From Paraburkholderia bannensis NBRC 103871 (GTDB taxonomy: Bacteria; Pseudomonadota; Gammaproteobacteria; Burkholderiales; Burkholderiaceae), in the NCBI RefSeq assembly GCF_000685015.1, contig NZ_BAYA01000019.1, forward strand, positions 62,001-126,000: a stretch of DNA of 64,000 bases, given 5' to 3'. The notes beneath the pieces were generated by a model. That model did not search any database and had not been told where the DNA came from. It was given only the letters and a program-made list of their open reading frames with translations. The translations under genes were made by a program, and so were the position numbers. Of this stretch, positions 8,153 to 15,475 are shown one piece after another (within the stretch, counting starts at the first letter, position 1; the number at the start of each line of letters is the position of its first letter).

Positions 8153-9301
8153 ATGCTCTCCCGTCGCCATTTCCTGCGCGTCGCCGCTGCTGGCGCAGGC
8201 GCCATGCTCGTCGCGCCGCAGATCGTGTTTGCCAGCGCCGCCACCGACCGCCGCTTCGTCTTCGTGATCCAGCGCGGCGCGGCGGACGGCCTCAATATCG
8301 TCGTCCCGTACGCCGAGCCCGCTTATGCGGGCCTGCGCGGCGCGCTCGCCATCGACAGCGCGAACGCCACGAAACTCGACGGCACGTTTGCCCTGCATCC
8401 CTCGCTCGCACAGACCGCACAGATGTACAAGACGGGCCAGGCGCTGTTCGTGCATGCAGTGGCGTCGCCGTATCGCGACCGCTCGCACTTCGACGGCCAG
8501 AACGTGCTGGAGACTGGTGGGCGCGCGCCCTATCAGGTGAAGGACGGCTGGCTCAACCGCCTCGTCGCGCAAGTGGGCGGCACGCGCGAAAACGCCATCG
8601 CGCTCGCGCCGACCATGCCGCTCGCGTTGCGCGGTTCGGCGCGCGCAACTTCGTATGCGCCTTCCGCGCTGCCGGCTGCGTCCGACGATCTGCTCACGCG
8701 CGTCTCCGCGCTCTATGAAGGCGATGCGCAATTGCATGGCTTATGGAATTCGGCGATGACGGCGCGCGGACTGGCAGGCGACGCGAGCGCGCGACAGGAT
8801 CCCGCGAGCGTCGGCAAGCTCGCGGCCGGCTTTCTCGCGCGTGCGGACGGCCCGCGTATCGCCATGATCGAAACCGGCGGCTGGGACACGCATAGCGCGC
8901 AGAACGCACGCCTGTCGAACCAGTTGAAGGCGCTCGACACCATGGTCGCGGCGCTGCGCGACAACCTCGGGCCGGTGTGGGACAACACGACCGTGCTCGT
9001 GGCGACCGAGTTCGGCCGCACGGCGGCGGCCAACGGCACCGGCGGCACCGATCACGGCCAGGGATCGGTGGCGATGCTGACGGGCGGCGCCGTTGCGGGC
9101 GGGCGCGTGATCGCCGACTGGCCCGGCCTGCGTCCGGGCGACCTCTATGAATCGCGCGACCTCAAACCGACTGCCGCACTCGACGGCCTGATTGCGGGCG
9201 CCGCCGCAGAAGCCCTGCGGCTCGACCCGCAACGCACAGCAGCCACGCTATTTTCGCAAGCCGGCGCGACGCGGCCCATCACAGGACTCGTGCGTGCCTG
9301 A
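8153..9301 (+). CDS. DUF1501 protein, Tat-exported
   Basis: A 382-aa protein with a twin-arginine signal (SRRHFLRVAAAGAGAM), so it is probably exported folded to the periplasm. DUF1501 proteins are distant relatives of the alkaline phosphatase/sulfatase fold. Family motifs seen are IQRGAADGLN, SHFDGQNVLETGG, GGWDTHSAQN and TEFGRTAAANGTGGTDHG, the last two rich in potential metal ligands. Substrate is unknown. The Shine-Dalgarno GGAG precedes the ATG. Operon with DUF1800. Confidence 0.85.
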   Translation: MLSRRHFLRVAAAGAGAMLVAPQIVFASAATDRRFVFVIQRGAADGLNIVVPYAEPAYAGLRGALAIDSANATKLDGTFALHPSLAQTAQMYKTGQALFVHAVASPYRDRSHFDGQNVLETGGRAPYQVKDGWLNRLVAQVGGTRENAIALAPTMPLALRGSARATSYAPSALPAASDDLLTRVSALYEGDAQLHGLWNSAMTARGLAGDASARQDPASVGKLAAGFLARADGPRIAMIETGGWDTHSAQNARLSNQLKALDTMVAALRDNLGPVWDNTTVLVATEFGRTAAANGTGGTDHGQGSVAMLTGGAVAGGRVIADWPGLRPGDLYESRDLKPTAALDGLIAGAAAEALRLDPQRTAATLFSQAGATRPITGLVRA

Positions 9302-9319
9302 TGCCAACGATCTGCCAGC

Positions 9320-9360
9320 AGCAAGTGACGGATTCAGTGCGAGGAGACCATTTACTTCGG
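9320..9360 (+). promoter_or_regulatory. repeated promoter-like motif, copy C (weaker)
   Basis: GACGGATT (9327-9334) is followed after 14 bp by CATTTACTT (9349-9357). The -35-like octamer is identical to copies A and B and the second box is degenerate. It lies about 100 bp upstream of the lipoprotein gene at 9436. Confidence 0.4.
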
Positions 9361-9435
9361 CATCCAAAATTCATTTACCGAAGTCTCGCACCATAACTCA
9401 AGCCAATTAAAACCGTCATCAAGGAGGAATACACT

Positions 9436-9645
9436 GTGAAAACAAAACTCGTTTTCGCCGCACTCATCAGCGCCGTCCTGCTGTCCGCCTGCGTGGTCGA
9501 ACCCGCGCGGCCCGCGCAACCGCCGCCGCGCGTCGAAGTCGTGCCGCACGCGCCCCAACCCGGCTACCACTGGGTCAAGGGCCATTACCGCTGGGAAGGC
9601 AACCATTGGGAATGGATTCCGGGCCACTGGGCCGCTGCCTGGTAA
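9436..9645 (+). CDS. lipoprotein with WXXGHW repeats
   Basis: A 69-aa predicted outer- or inner-membrane lipoprotein. It starts with GTG at 9436 behind an excellent AAGGAGG site. The lipobox is LLSAC; the mature protein has VVEPARPA, a proline-rich linker and three aromatic units (YHWVKGHYRW, NHWEWIPGHWAAAW). It appears to combine the N-terminus of the 34-aa lipoprotein at 4685 with the repeat region of the protein at 4354. Probably part of the same ECF regulon. Confidence 0.75.
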   Translation: MKTKLVFAALISAVLLSACVVEPARPAQPPPRVEVVPHAPQPGYHWVKGHYRWEGNHWEWIPGHWAAAW

Positions 9646-9651
9646 TTCTGC

Positions 9652-9669
9652 GGCGTCCCTACGGACGCC
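9652..9669. terminator. hairpin between convergent genes
   Basis: GGCGTCC (9652-9658) and GGACGCC (9663-9669) form a 7-bp stem with a 4-nt loop between the convergent lipoprotein and OprB genes. There is no clear U-tract, so it is a possible bidirectional terminator only. Confidence 0.4.
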
Positions 9670-9676
9670 TTCAGCA

Positions 9677-11101
9677 TCAGAATGCGATCGTCGTGCGCAC
9701 GCCGACGATCGCCTCGTCTCCCACACGGCGCGTGGCATTCTGCGGATCGGGAATGCCACCCGCCGGCCTGAACAGGTACTGGAAGTCGGCCTGAACCTGC
9801 CACCACGGCGCGACCTGGTATTGATACGTCGCTTCAAGCACGGTTTCCGCACTGCGCGATGGATACCCCGGCGTCACGGCGGCCGTGTCGCTCGCCAGAT
9901 CCCGCGCGTGGGAACCGATCTGCGCGTATCCCACGGCCAGCCCCACCACATCGTTGTCGCGGCCCTTGAACGGCGCCTTCAGGCTCACGCCGGCATTCAC
10001 GGCCAGGTCGACGAGATTGCGGTCGCCGGGCGCGGCCATCACGCGCGCGAAAACACCCAGCGATTGCGGGCTGTCCGCAGCGGGACGCCAGATCATCTGA
10101 TCTGCGACCGCATAAACGCCGTAGTCGCCTTTATGCAGGCGCGGCACGCCGGTGCTTGCCGGATTCGCCAGAGAAAGACCAGTGTTATCGAAACGCTGAT
10201 CGGCAAACTGCGTCGTGTCGTACCAGAATCCCAGCTTGTAAGTGCCTGGCAATCCTGATGTCTTTGCCGCAGCCGCATCGGACGGCGCGGGATTGAGCGC
10301 ATATTGCACTTCGCCGATAAAGAGCGCGCCATCGTGCAGGTTGAAATTGGTGCCGTGTGCGTTGAGCTTTTGCGGGTCGCCCGTCCCGTTGCCCGACGGA
10401 TTGCCGTCGAACACGCCCGTCAGCACCGTCAACGTGTCGGTCGGCATGGCGCGCAGGCGCACGCCCAGCGCCGAAAGCGGATACGCGGGGCCGCCTGCCG
10501 GCATGTCGACCGACGGCAGCACCGGCCAGCCGAAGGTCGCGTTCATGAACGTATTGGCGTACTGGCTCGTCATGAACTCCTGGTCGAGACTTTGCTGGCC
10601 GATCTTCACGTCGGCCTTGCCGCCCGCGAAACCCTGCTGGTACCAGAGTTCCCACAGACGCGTCGTCGCATCGGCTTCAATACCCGAAGCGGGCTGCAAC
10701 GCTAGCAGATTGCGCTGCGTGAGATTCGTGCCGTGAATCTGCAACGCCGACACATTGAAGATGCCGCCCGGCAAGCCGAAGGCCTTTTGCGTATCCACGC
10801 CGACGCTCATTTCGGTGAGCCCGTCGTAAGCCCCGCCGCGATGAATCCCGCCCGAGAGATTGTTCAGGTACTCGCTGGTCTCCTGCAAGCCGAACGAGAT
10901 CCCGCGATCGCCGAGCCAGGGACGCAGCCCACCCATGTCGCCGAACAGGGTCGCGCGATCCCAAAGACCTGGCGGTGCGGCCGGCGCGGCCGCGTCGCTC
11001 GCTTGTGCGAACGCCGCAGGCGAAAACGCGAAGGCCAGCAGCGCGGCGGCGCCCAAACGTGAAACCCGGAACGACGGCGTAATGTTGAGGTGCTTTTTCA
11101 T
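9677..11101 (-). CDS. OprB-family carbohydrate-selective porin
   Basis: A 474-aa outer-membrane porin. A signal peptide (LGAAALLAFAFSPAAFAQA) is followed by the OprB pattern LWDRATLFGDMGGLRPWLGDRGISFGLQETSEYL. Many beta-strand segments follow, among them VDTQKAFGLPGGIFNVSALQIHGTNL. The chain ends in ...VGVRTTIAF with a terminal aromatic residue typical of barrel proteins. It imports sugars or related small solutes; the specificity is not visible. The only in-frame ATG is at 11101, with a poor ribosome binding site. It may be translated from a message that begins with the small protein at 11391. Confidence 0.85.
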   Translation of the reverse strand: MKKHLNITPSFRVSRLGAAALLAFAFSPAAFAQASDAAAPAAPPGLWDRATLFGDMGGLRPWLGDRGISFGLQETSEYLNNLSGGIHRGGAYDGLTEMSVGVDTQKAFGLPGGIFNVSALQIHGTNLTQRNLLALQPASGIEADATTRLWELWYQQGFAGGKADVKIGQQSLDQEFMTSQYANTFMNATFGWPVLPSVDMPAGGPAYPLSALGVRLRAMPTDTLTVLTGVFDGNPSGNGTGDPQKLNAHGTNFNLHDGALFIGEVQYALNPAPSDAAAAKTSGLPGTYKLGFWYDTTQFADQRFDNTGLSLANPASTGVPRLHKGDYGVYAVADQMIWRPAADSPQSLGVFARVMAAPGDRNLVDLAVNAGVSLKAPFKGRDNDVVGLAVGYAQIGSHARDLASDTAAVTPGYPSRSAETVLEATYQYQVAPWWQVQADFQYLFRPAGGIPDPQNATRRVGDEAIVGVRTTIAF

Positions 11102-11205
11102 GATGTTTTTTATGGGGACGAGTTTGCCCGCGCAAAGGCGAAGCGATTGCGAAAAGCGATCCGGTTTAATTGCGGCTCGCAGTGCGAGCACAGCGCTTGA
11201 TACGA

Positions 11206-11391
11206 CTAGGAAAACCACCAGTTCAGACGCAGTGCGCGATCAATCTCGCTGGAAGCGGACGATGCGCACAGCACCGCTGCAAGCGCGATGGCTGCAACGG
11301 TCAGCGCCAGCATGAGCACGGCAGGCGCGACACGCGGACACGGCGGACGGGATCCGCCCAGGCATGACGTAACGATGAATTTGACGGACAT
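11206..11391 (-). CDS. small single-pass membrane protein (61 aa)
   Basis: A 61-aa frame starting MSVKFIVTSCLGGSRPP, with one hydrophobic helix (VAPAVLMLALTVAAIALAAVLCA) and a tail ending NWWFS. A very good Shine-Dalgarno (GGAGGTGGG, 7 bases before ATG) supports translation. I do not recognise a family. It precedes the OprB gene by about 105 bp on the same strand and lies downstream of the leader peptide and promoter at 11596-11720, so all may form one transcript. Confidence 0.5.
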   Translation of the reverse strand: MSVKFIVTSCLGGSRPPCPRVAPAVLMLALTVAAIALAAVLCASSASSEIDRALRLNWWFS

Positions 11392-11595
11392 GAGCCCACC
11401 TCCGCCCGCCCGGTTCAATCGGGCTTTATCGGGCGATGAATGAAGACACGCGCGAAGACGTGCCGACGCCTCGCAGGCGTGCCTGCGAAAGACGGTTCAA
11501 CAGAGGGAGCGTGCTACGACGAAACTGCGAAGAAACCACGGAGCGCGCCAACCCGACCAGAGCGAGTTGGCGGCGAAGGAAATATCCTGCGGCGC

Positions 11596-11661
11596 CTAAC
11601 TCGCGGATGAGACGCCGGCGCGGGCCGGCATCCAACTTCCACTGCTAGAGCATGTGTCCAC
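11596..11661 (-). CDS. putative leader peptide (21 aa)
   Basis: A mini-ORF starting GTG at 11661 behind a strong AAAGGAG site, reading MDTCSSSGSWMPARAGVSSA plus a final Ser, then TAG. It lies about 30 nt downstream of a good promoter and 205 nt before the next translated start on that strand, an arrangement typical of a regulatory leader peptide. Seven serines in 21 codons and a stem-forming GGCCCGCGCC region inside it are noted. A second frame (11426-11635, 69 codons, SD GGAAG) overlaps it and is less convincing. Confidence 0.45.
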   Translation of the reverse strand: MDTCSSSGSWMPARAGVSSAS

Positions 11662-11690
11662 GAGGGACTCCTTTCGATGTGACGGGGCGG

Positions 11691-11720
11691 ATTGTATTCG
11701 GCACTTGCGCAAAACCGCAA
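11691..11720 (-). promoter_or_regulatory. sigma-70 promoter of the leader/small protein/OprB unit
   Basis: On the minus strand, TTGCGG (11720-11715), an 18-bp spacer and TACAAT (11696-11691) form a good promoter. Its -35 box is inside the palindrome at 11703-11722. Confidence 0.5.
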
Positions 11721-11722
11721 GT
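11703..11722. promoter_or_regulatory. palindromic operator candidate overlapping the -35 box
   Basis: ACTTGCG and CGCAAGT form a perfect 7-bp inverted repeat with a 6-bp centre. It overlaps the -35 hexamer of the leftward promoter, a placement typical of a repressor site. The cognate regulator is unknown. Confidence 0.45.
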
Positions 11723-11915
11723 AAAAAACACATCAATAATCGCGGCGTTGTTTTCGGCGTCATTATGCCAATGCGACGCAATATAAGCACCGTGCAACTG
11801 CAATCAAGGCGCAAGCCGATGGACAGGTTTCCTATGCAATCGACAACGCCGATTCTTTCATTTTTATTCCTGTGGCGCGAATCGCCATTCATTTGCATCG
11901 AATGCGAGAAACGGG

Positions 11916-11945
11916 TTGACGCATCAAACGCCTGGTGCCTAGAAT
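11916..11945 (+). promoter_or_regulatory. sigma-70 promoter for the Nramp-like gene
   Basis: TTGACG (11916-11921), an 18-bp spacer and TAGAAT (11940-11945) form a near-consensus promoter. No other good rightward start is closer to the gene, so the transcript would carry a leader of about 720 nt. Confidence 0.55.
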
Positions 11946-12292
11946 CCCGGAATCTTCACAAAGGGGCAGACGCCTTGGACACCAGCAGTAGTCGATCTTC
12001 GAACTGTTTCGCCGCCTGACCGGCTCGACGTCCGCGCTCCCTTCCGTAGCCGCCGTCCTGCCAGCAGGCAGACGGTGCGCGCCGCAGTAACTCTTCGTGC
12101 ACCCTTAATTCGTGCCATCCGGCCGTTGCTCTCGCACGTCCGCATGGTTTCCCGTCGCGGGCCAGCCCCCGCGACTGCGTTCGTGCGCGCCTGCCTTTGC
12201 CATCGCGGTTACGGCCAGCGCGGTCGCACACGAACGCGTGGATCAACACGCGCATCGTCGGACAAATGCGCCTTGCCGATAAAGGAGCCGCC

Positions 12293-12364
12293 ATGCCGGA
12301 CAGTGACAGTTATCCCTTACCCATGCCCTTGAATCCATCGTCCCCGAACGGGGGAAGCGAGTAG
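12293..12364 (+). CDS. acidic, proline-rich leader peptide (23 aa)
   Basis: A mini-ORF behind an excellent AAAGGAG site reads MPDSDSYPLPMPLNPSSP followed by NGGSE and TAG. It alternates Asp and Pro near its start, as does the Salmonella/E. coli MgtL leader (MEPDPTPLP...). Known: in MgtL, acidic/proline-rich N-termini destabilise ribosomes or slow translation at low Mg2+ and so raise mgtA expression. Inferred: this peptide plays the same part for the downstream Nramp-like transporter. A GC hairpin overlaps its last codons. Confidence 0.55.
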   Translation: MPDSDSYPLPMPLNPSSPNGGSE

Positions 12365-12452
12365 ACGTTCGACGCCTGCGCCCTACGCGCACGGCCGCTC
12401 CGGTCCGCTGGCTTTCCCGCGAACGCGTCAACCCGACGCCCGGAGCAACATC

Positions 12453-12617
12453 ATGAACTTCGCATTCCTGCTTTCCAGCCTTCCTCACGTCGATGAAGCA
12501 CGCGGCCACTACGACCGCATGCTCGCACTGCACGCACCCACGCCAGGCCGCCCCGGTCTTCGCGTTGCCTCCCGCATTGCCCGGCTTTTCCAGCGCATCG
12601 CGCCACGCTTTTGCTAA
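12453..12617 (+). CDS. small protein (54 aa) in the transporter leader
   Basis: A complete frame starts MNFAFLLSSLPHVDEARG and ends RLFQRIAPRFC; it is basic at the C-terminus and begins with a short hydrophobic stretch. GGAG lies 9 bases before the ATG. It ends 55 bp before the transporter start. I do not recognise a family. It could be a second leader peptide or a small regulatory partner of the transporter. Its codon use looks like that of the genome. Confidence 0.45.
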   Translation: MNFAFLLSSLPHVDEARGHYDRMLALHAPTPGRPGLRVASRIARLFQRIAPRFC

Positions 12618-12672
12618 GCCAGCAGGACGCACAGACCCGCCATCCTGGCCACAACGATAAACCGGAACCATC

Positions 12673-14331
12673 ATGTCCACGCCAGTCAACTTCCCCCAGT
12701 CGAATGTGTCGCCGCCACGCAGCGCCGTACTCGACGAAGCCCATGTGGGCGACATCCACGGTGCGCTCGGCACCATCTCTCGTCACGACCTCGCGCCGCG
12801 CACCACCTGGTGGGCGCGCTTTCGCACGCTGCTCGCCATCCTGGGCCCCGGCCTCATCGTGATGGTCGGCGACAACGACGCGGGCGCTTTCGGCACCTAT
12901 ACGCAGGCTGGCCAGAATTACGGCACCACGCTGCTCTGGACGCTGCTGCTGCTCGTGCCCGTGCTCTACGTCAACCAGGAAATGGTGCTGCGCCTGGGCG
13001 CGGTCACCGGCGTGGGCCACGCACGCCTGATTTTCGAGCGCTTCGGCAAGTTCTGGGGCGCTTTCAGCGTCATCGATCTTTTCGTGCTCAACGCGCTGAC
13101 CATCGTCACCGAATTCATCGGCATTACGTTTGTGCTGGACTTCTTCGGTCTGCCAAAGATTGCGGGCGTGTGCGTCGCCGCGGCGTTGACGATGGCGGCG
13201 GTCAGCACCGGCAATTTCCGGCGCTTCGAGCGTTTCGCCGTGGTGCTGTGTCTCCTGAGCCTGCTGCTCGTGCCAGTGCTGGTGTCGATCCACCCGCCCG
13301 TTGGCCAGATATCGCGCGACTTCTTCGTGCCCAACTGGCCCGCTCACGCAAAACTCTCCGACGTCATGCTGCTCGTGATCGGCATCGTCGGCACGACGGT
13401 CGCGCCGTGGCAGCTCTTCTTCCAGCAGAGCTATGTGATCGACAAGCGCATCACCCCGCGCTTCATGAAGTACGAGAAAGCGGATCTGTGGATCGGCATT
13501 CTGTTCGTGCTGATCGGCGCGGTGGCCATGATCGCGTTCTGCGCGCAGCTTTACGCCGGCAAGCCCGAGTTCGGCAACTTCAGCGATGCAGGCGGCGTGA
13601 TCGCAGGCCTGGAGAAATATGCGGGCCATACCTCGGCCGTGCTGTTCGCGATCGCGCTGTTCGACGCGGCCATCATCGGTGCGGCGGCCGTCTCGCTTTC
13701 GACGGCCTATGCCATCGGCGACGTGTTCAAGATCCGCCATTCGCTGCATCGCGGCGTGTCCGATGCCAAGGGCTTTTATCTCGTGTATTTCGGCATCGTC
13801 GCCATGGCCGCGGCCATCGTGCTGATTCCCGGCAGCCCGCTCGGCCTCCTGACCGAAGCGGTGCAGACGCTCGCAGGCGTGCTGCTGCCAAGCGCGACCG
13901 TGTTCCTGCTGCTGCTTTGCAACGACAAGGCCGTGCTGGGCCCGTGGGTCAACTCGAAGGCGCTGAACCTGTTTACGGGCGCGGTGGTGTGGGTTCTGGT
14001 GATGCTGTCGATCGTGCTCACGGCGTCGGTCATGTATCCCGACATGAGCGGCGAGACGATTCTGGAGATTCTCGCTGGCGGCACGCTGCTGGCCGTCGCC
14101 GGTTATGCGGCCACGCTCGCGTTGCGCAAGCTGCGCCGCGAACCCGTCGCGCCGACGCAAAGCTGGCCGCAAGGCGCACGCGATATGTGGCGCATGCCGC
14201 CGCTCGCTGAGCTCCCTGCGCCGAACCTCACCCTGGCCAAGCGCGTCTGGATGGGCGTGCTGCGCGGTTATCTGCTGGTAGCGGTGTTGCTGGTGATCGT
14301 GAAGGTCGTGCAGATGACGTTCTTTGCGTGA
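12673..14331 (+). CDS. Nramp-family divalent metal transporter, NRMT-like (probable Mg2+)
   Basis: A 552-aa inner-membrane protein with 11-12 hydrophobic helices in an Nramp (SLC11/MntH) arrangement. In TM1 the usual DPGN metal motif reads DAGA (in VMVGDNDAGAFGTYTQAG). In TM6 the usual ATVMPH reads TTVAPW (in GIVGTTVAPWQLFFQQS), so the metal-binding Met and neighbouring His are gone. Loss of these soft ligands is characteristic of Nramp-related magnesium transporters rather than Mn/Fe importers. The N-terminus (about 55 residues) and the C-terminus (about 60) are extended. The leader peptide upstream also points to Mg2+ control. Confidence 0.8.
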   Translation: MSTPVNFPQSNVSPPRSAVLDEAHVGDIHGALGTISRHDLAPRTTWWARFRTLLAILGPGLIVMVGDNDAGAFGTYTQAGQNYGTTLLWTLLLLVPVLYVNQEMVLRLGAVTGVGHARLIFERFGKFWGAFSVIDLFVLNALTIVTEFIGITFVLDFFGLPKIAGVCVAAALTMAAVSTGNFRRFERFAVVLCLLSLLLVPVLVSIHPPVGQISRDFFVPNWPAHAKLSDVMLLVIGIVGTTVAPWQLFFQQSYVIDKRITPRFMKYEKADLWIGILFVLIGAVAMIAFCAQLYAGKPEFGNFSDAGGVIAGLEKYAGHTSAVLFAIALFDAAIIGAAAVSLSTAYAIGDVFKIRHSLHRGVSDAKGFYLVYFGIVAMAAAIVLIPGSPLGLLTEAVQTLAGVLLPSATVFLLLLCNDKAVLGPWVNSKALNLFTGAVVWVLVMLSIVLTASVMYPDMSGETILEILAGGTLLAVAGYAATLALRKLRREPVAPTQSWPQGARDMWRMPPLAELPAPNLTLAKRVWMGVLRGYLLVAVLLVIVKVVQMTFFA

Positions 14332-14362
14332 ATGTCGTCCGCCAGCTAAATAGCTAACTAAT

Positions 14363-14392
14363 GCGGCTCGTCCGGCAATACCGGCGAGCCGC
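14363..14392. terminator. hairpin after the Nramp-like gene
   Basis: GCGGCTCG (14363-14370) pairs with CGAGCCGC (14385-14392), extended inside by CCGG/CCGG. It lies 31 bp past the transporter stop, between convergent genes. There is no U-tract. Confidence 0.5.
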
Positions 14393-14422
14393 GTTGCCAT
14401 TCACGGTTCGATATTCGCCCTT

Positions 14423-14665
14423 TCAGTCATGCGCGAGCGTGGGGTCAAAAACCGGCTCGGTCTTGAGGGCGTCGTAGATTTCGGCCATCGGCATATCGCC
14501 GACTTCGGTGCGGATATACGTCCCGAACGCACGTTCATACAAATCCCGGCCCGGCTGCGACTCCAGCGTAAGGTCGAAACACTTGAGAACGAAATCGGCC
14601 ATCCTGTCCGCATCGACGAGGAGGCTTTCGGCTTTCTTCTGATCCATTCGTACACTCTGCGGCAT
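14423..14665 (-). CDS. hypothetical protein (80 aa)
   Basis: A small soluble, acidic protein starting MPQSVRMDQKKAESLLVDADRM, predicted largely helical, with no signal or membrane segment. The start at 14665 is chosen because GGAAGGG lies just upstream; an ATG 18 bases earlier has no such site. I do not recognise the family. It is convergent with the transporter gene and divergent from the next gene. Confidence 0.6.
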   Translation of the reverse strand: MPQSVRMDQKKAESLLVDADRMADFVLKCFDLTLESQPGRDLYERAFGTYIRTEVGDMPMAEIYDALKTEPVFDPTLAHD

Positions 14666-14955
14666 CGCCGCCCTTCCATTCAAGCCGCGATCTTACCCGA
14701 AGTCTGCGTCCTTCGCGCGCATCGAATCTAACCCTTCTTAACGCTCTGCAATGCGCTTTATGGCGCATGGATCATCCCGCACGCAATTGGCGAAATCGCC
14801 GCGCCTGACCCTTGATACGCGTCATTTCGCTCATGAACCGGCCGCCTATAGTCACGGGTCACGAGCGGCCTCATGTTTTGCATCCGGCGCGGTAAACGCG
14901 GCCTTATCCATTCAACGTGGCTGCCCGTGTACTTCGATCACCACGGGAGAAATCC

Positions 14956-15315
14956 ATGTCCACCCAGCCTGTTGAATTTAAGGAAGCCACTCACGATGGC
15001 ACGACAACAACGCCCGATGTCGCGACCATCTTCGCTGTCATGAAAGCGGGCGTGCGGTATAGCGCGCGCGAGCTCGGCAAGTTGCTCGGCATCCGTGCTC
15101 CGGCGCTCAACGGCATGCTCGCGCAGGCCCTCAAATCCGGTGCATTGCGCGAAGCCGGACGATCGGCGGACAACCGCTACTGGATTCCCACCGCCGAACA
15201 GCTCGCGCAAGAAGCGCGCCTTCAACAACGTTACTGGTGGTGTCAGGGCGCGCTGACCGGCTACGAGGAAGAGCGGCGGCAGTTCCGCAATCTCTGCATG
15301 CTGGTGCGTCGCTGA
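14956..15315 (+). CDS. hypothetical protein with winged-helix-like segment (119 aa)
   Basis: A soluble protein starting MSTQPVEFKEATHDG. Residues 25-75 (VATIFAVMKAGVRYSARELGKLLGIRAPALNGMLAQALKSGALREAG) resemble a winged helix-turn-helix, and a basic C-terminus rich in Arg follows. It may bind DNA. GGGAGA precedes the ATG. There is no obvious operon partner; 160 bp separate it from the next gene on the same strand. Confidence 0.6.
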   Translation: MSTQPVEFKEATHDGTTTTPDVATIFAVMKAGVRYSARELGKLLGIRAPALNGMLAQALKSGALREAGRSADNRYWIPTAEQLAQEARLQQRYWWCQGALTGYEEERRQFRNLCMLVRR

Positions 15316-15475
15316 TGAAGTAGCGATGAAGTTCCCGCACGCTCCCGCGCGCGAGGCCTTGTTTTCAGGATGAAAGGCAACCAAGGCCACTTAGAATCCC
15401 GCGCGCGACTGGCTTTATGCCATTCAGGTCGCGACACATGGCATATCCGGAATCACCGGCAACAGGAACTCATCG

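Larger units (their letters stand above)
11952..12672 (+). other. long 5' leader of the Nramp-like transporter gene
   Basis: About 720 bp separate the likely transcription start from the transporter ATG. The leader holds two small ORFs with good ribosome binding sites (12293-12364 and 12453-12617) and several GC-rich hairpins. One is TCCCC/GGGGA around 12341-12355 at the end of the first mini-ORF. Such architecture points to control by transcription elongation or translation in the leader. I did not find a recognisable yybP-ykoY (Mn) or M-box (Mg) riboswitch core. Confidence 0.5.

Noticed and set aside
12075..12332. Possible 85-codon protein in the transporter leader
   Set aside because: Starts with GTG without a Shine-Dalgarno, has an Arg-rich frame-shadow composition and overlaps the better-supported 23-codon leader ORF.
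11952..12672. yybP-ykoY (Mn2+) or M-box (Mg2+) riboswitch in the Nramp-like leader
   Set aside because: I could not find the conserved cores of either class by eye; the mini-ORF explains the leader better. An Infernal search would be decisive.
12451..14400. Long open frame opposite the Nramp-like gene
   Set aside because: Composition is Arg/His/Gln-rich without any domain, and it lies antisense to a clear multi-helix transporter.
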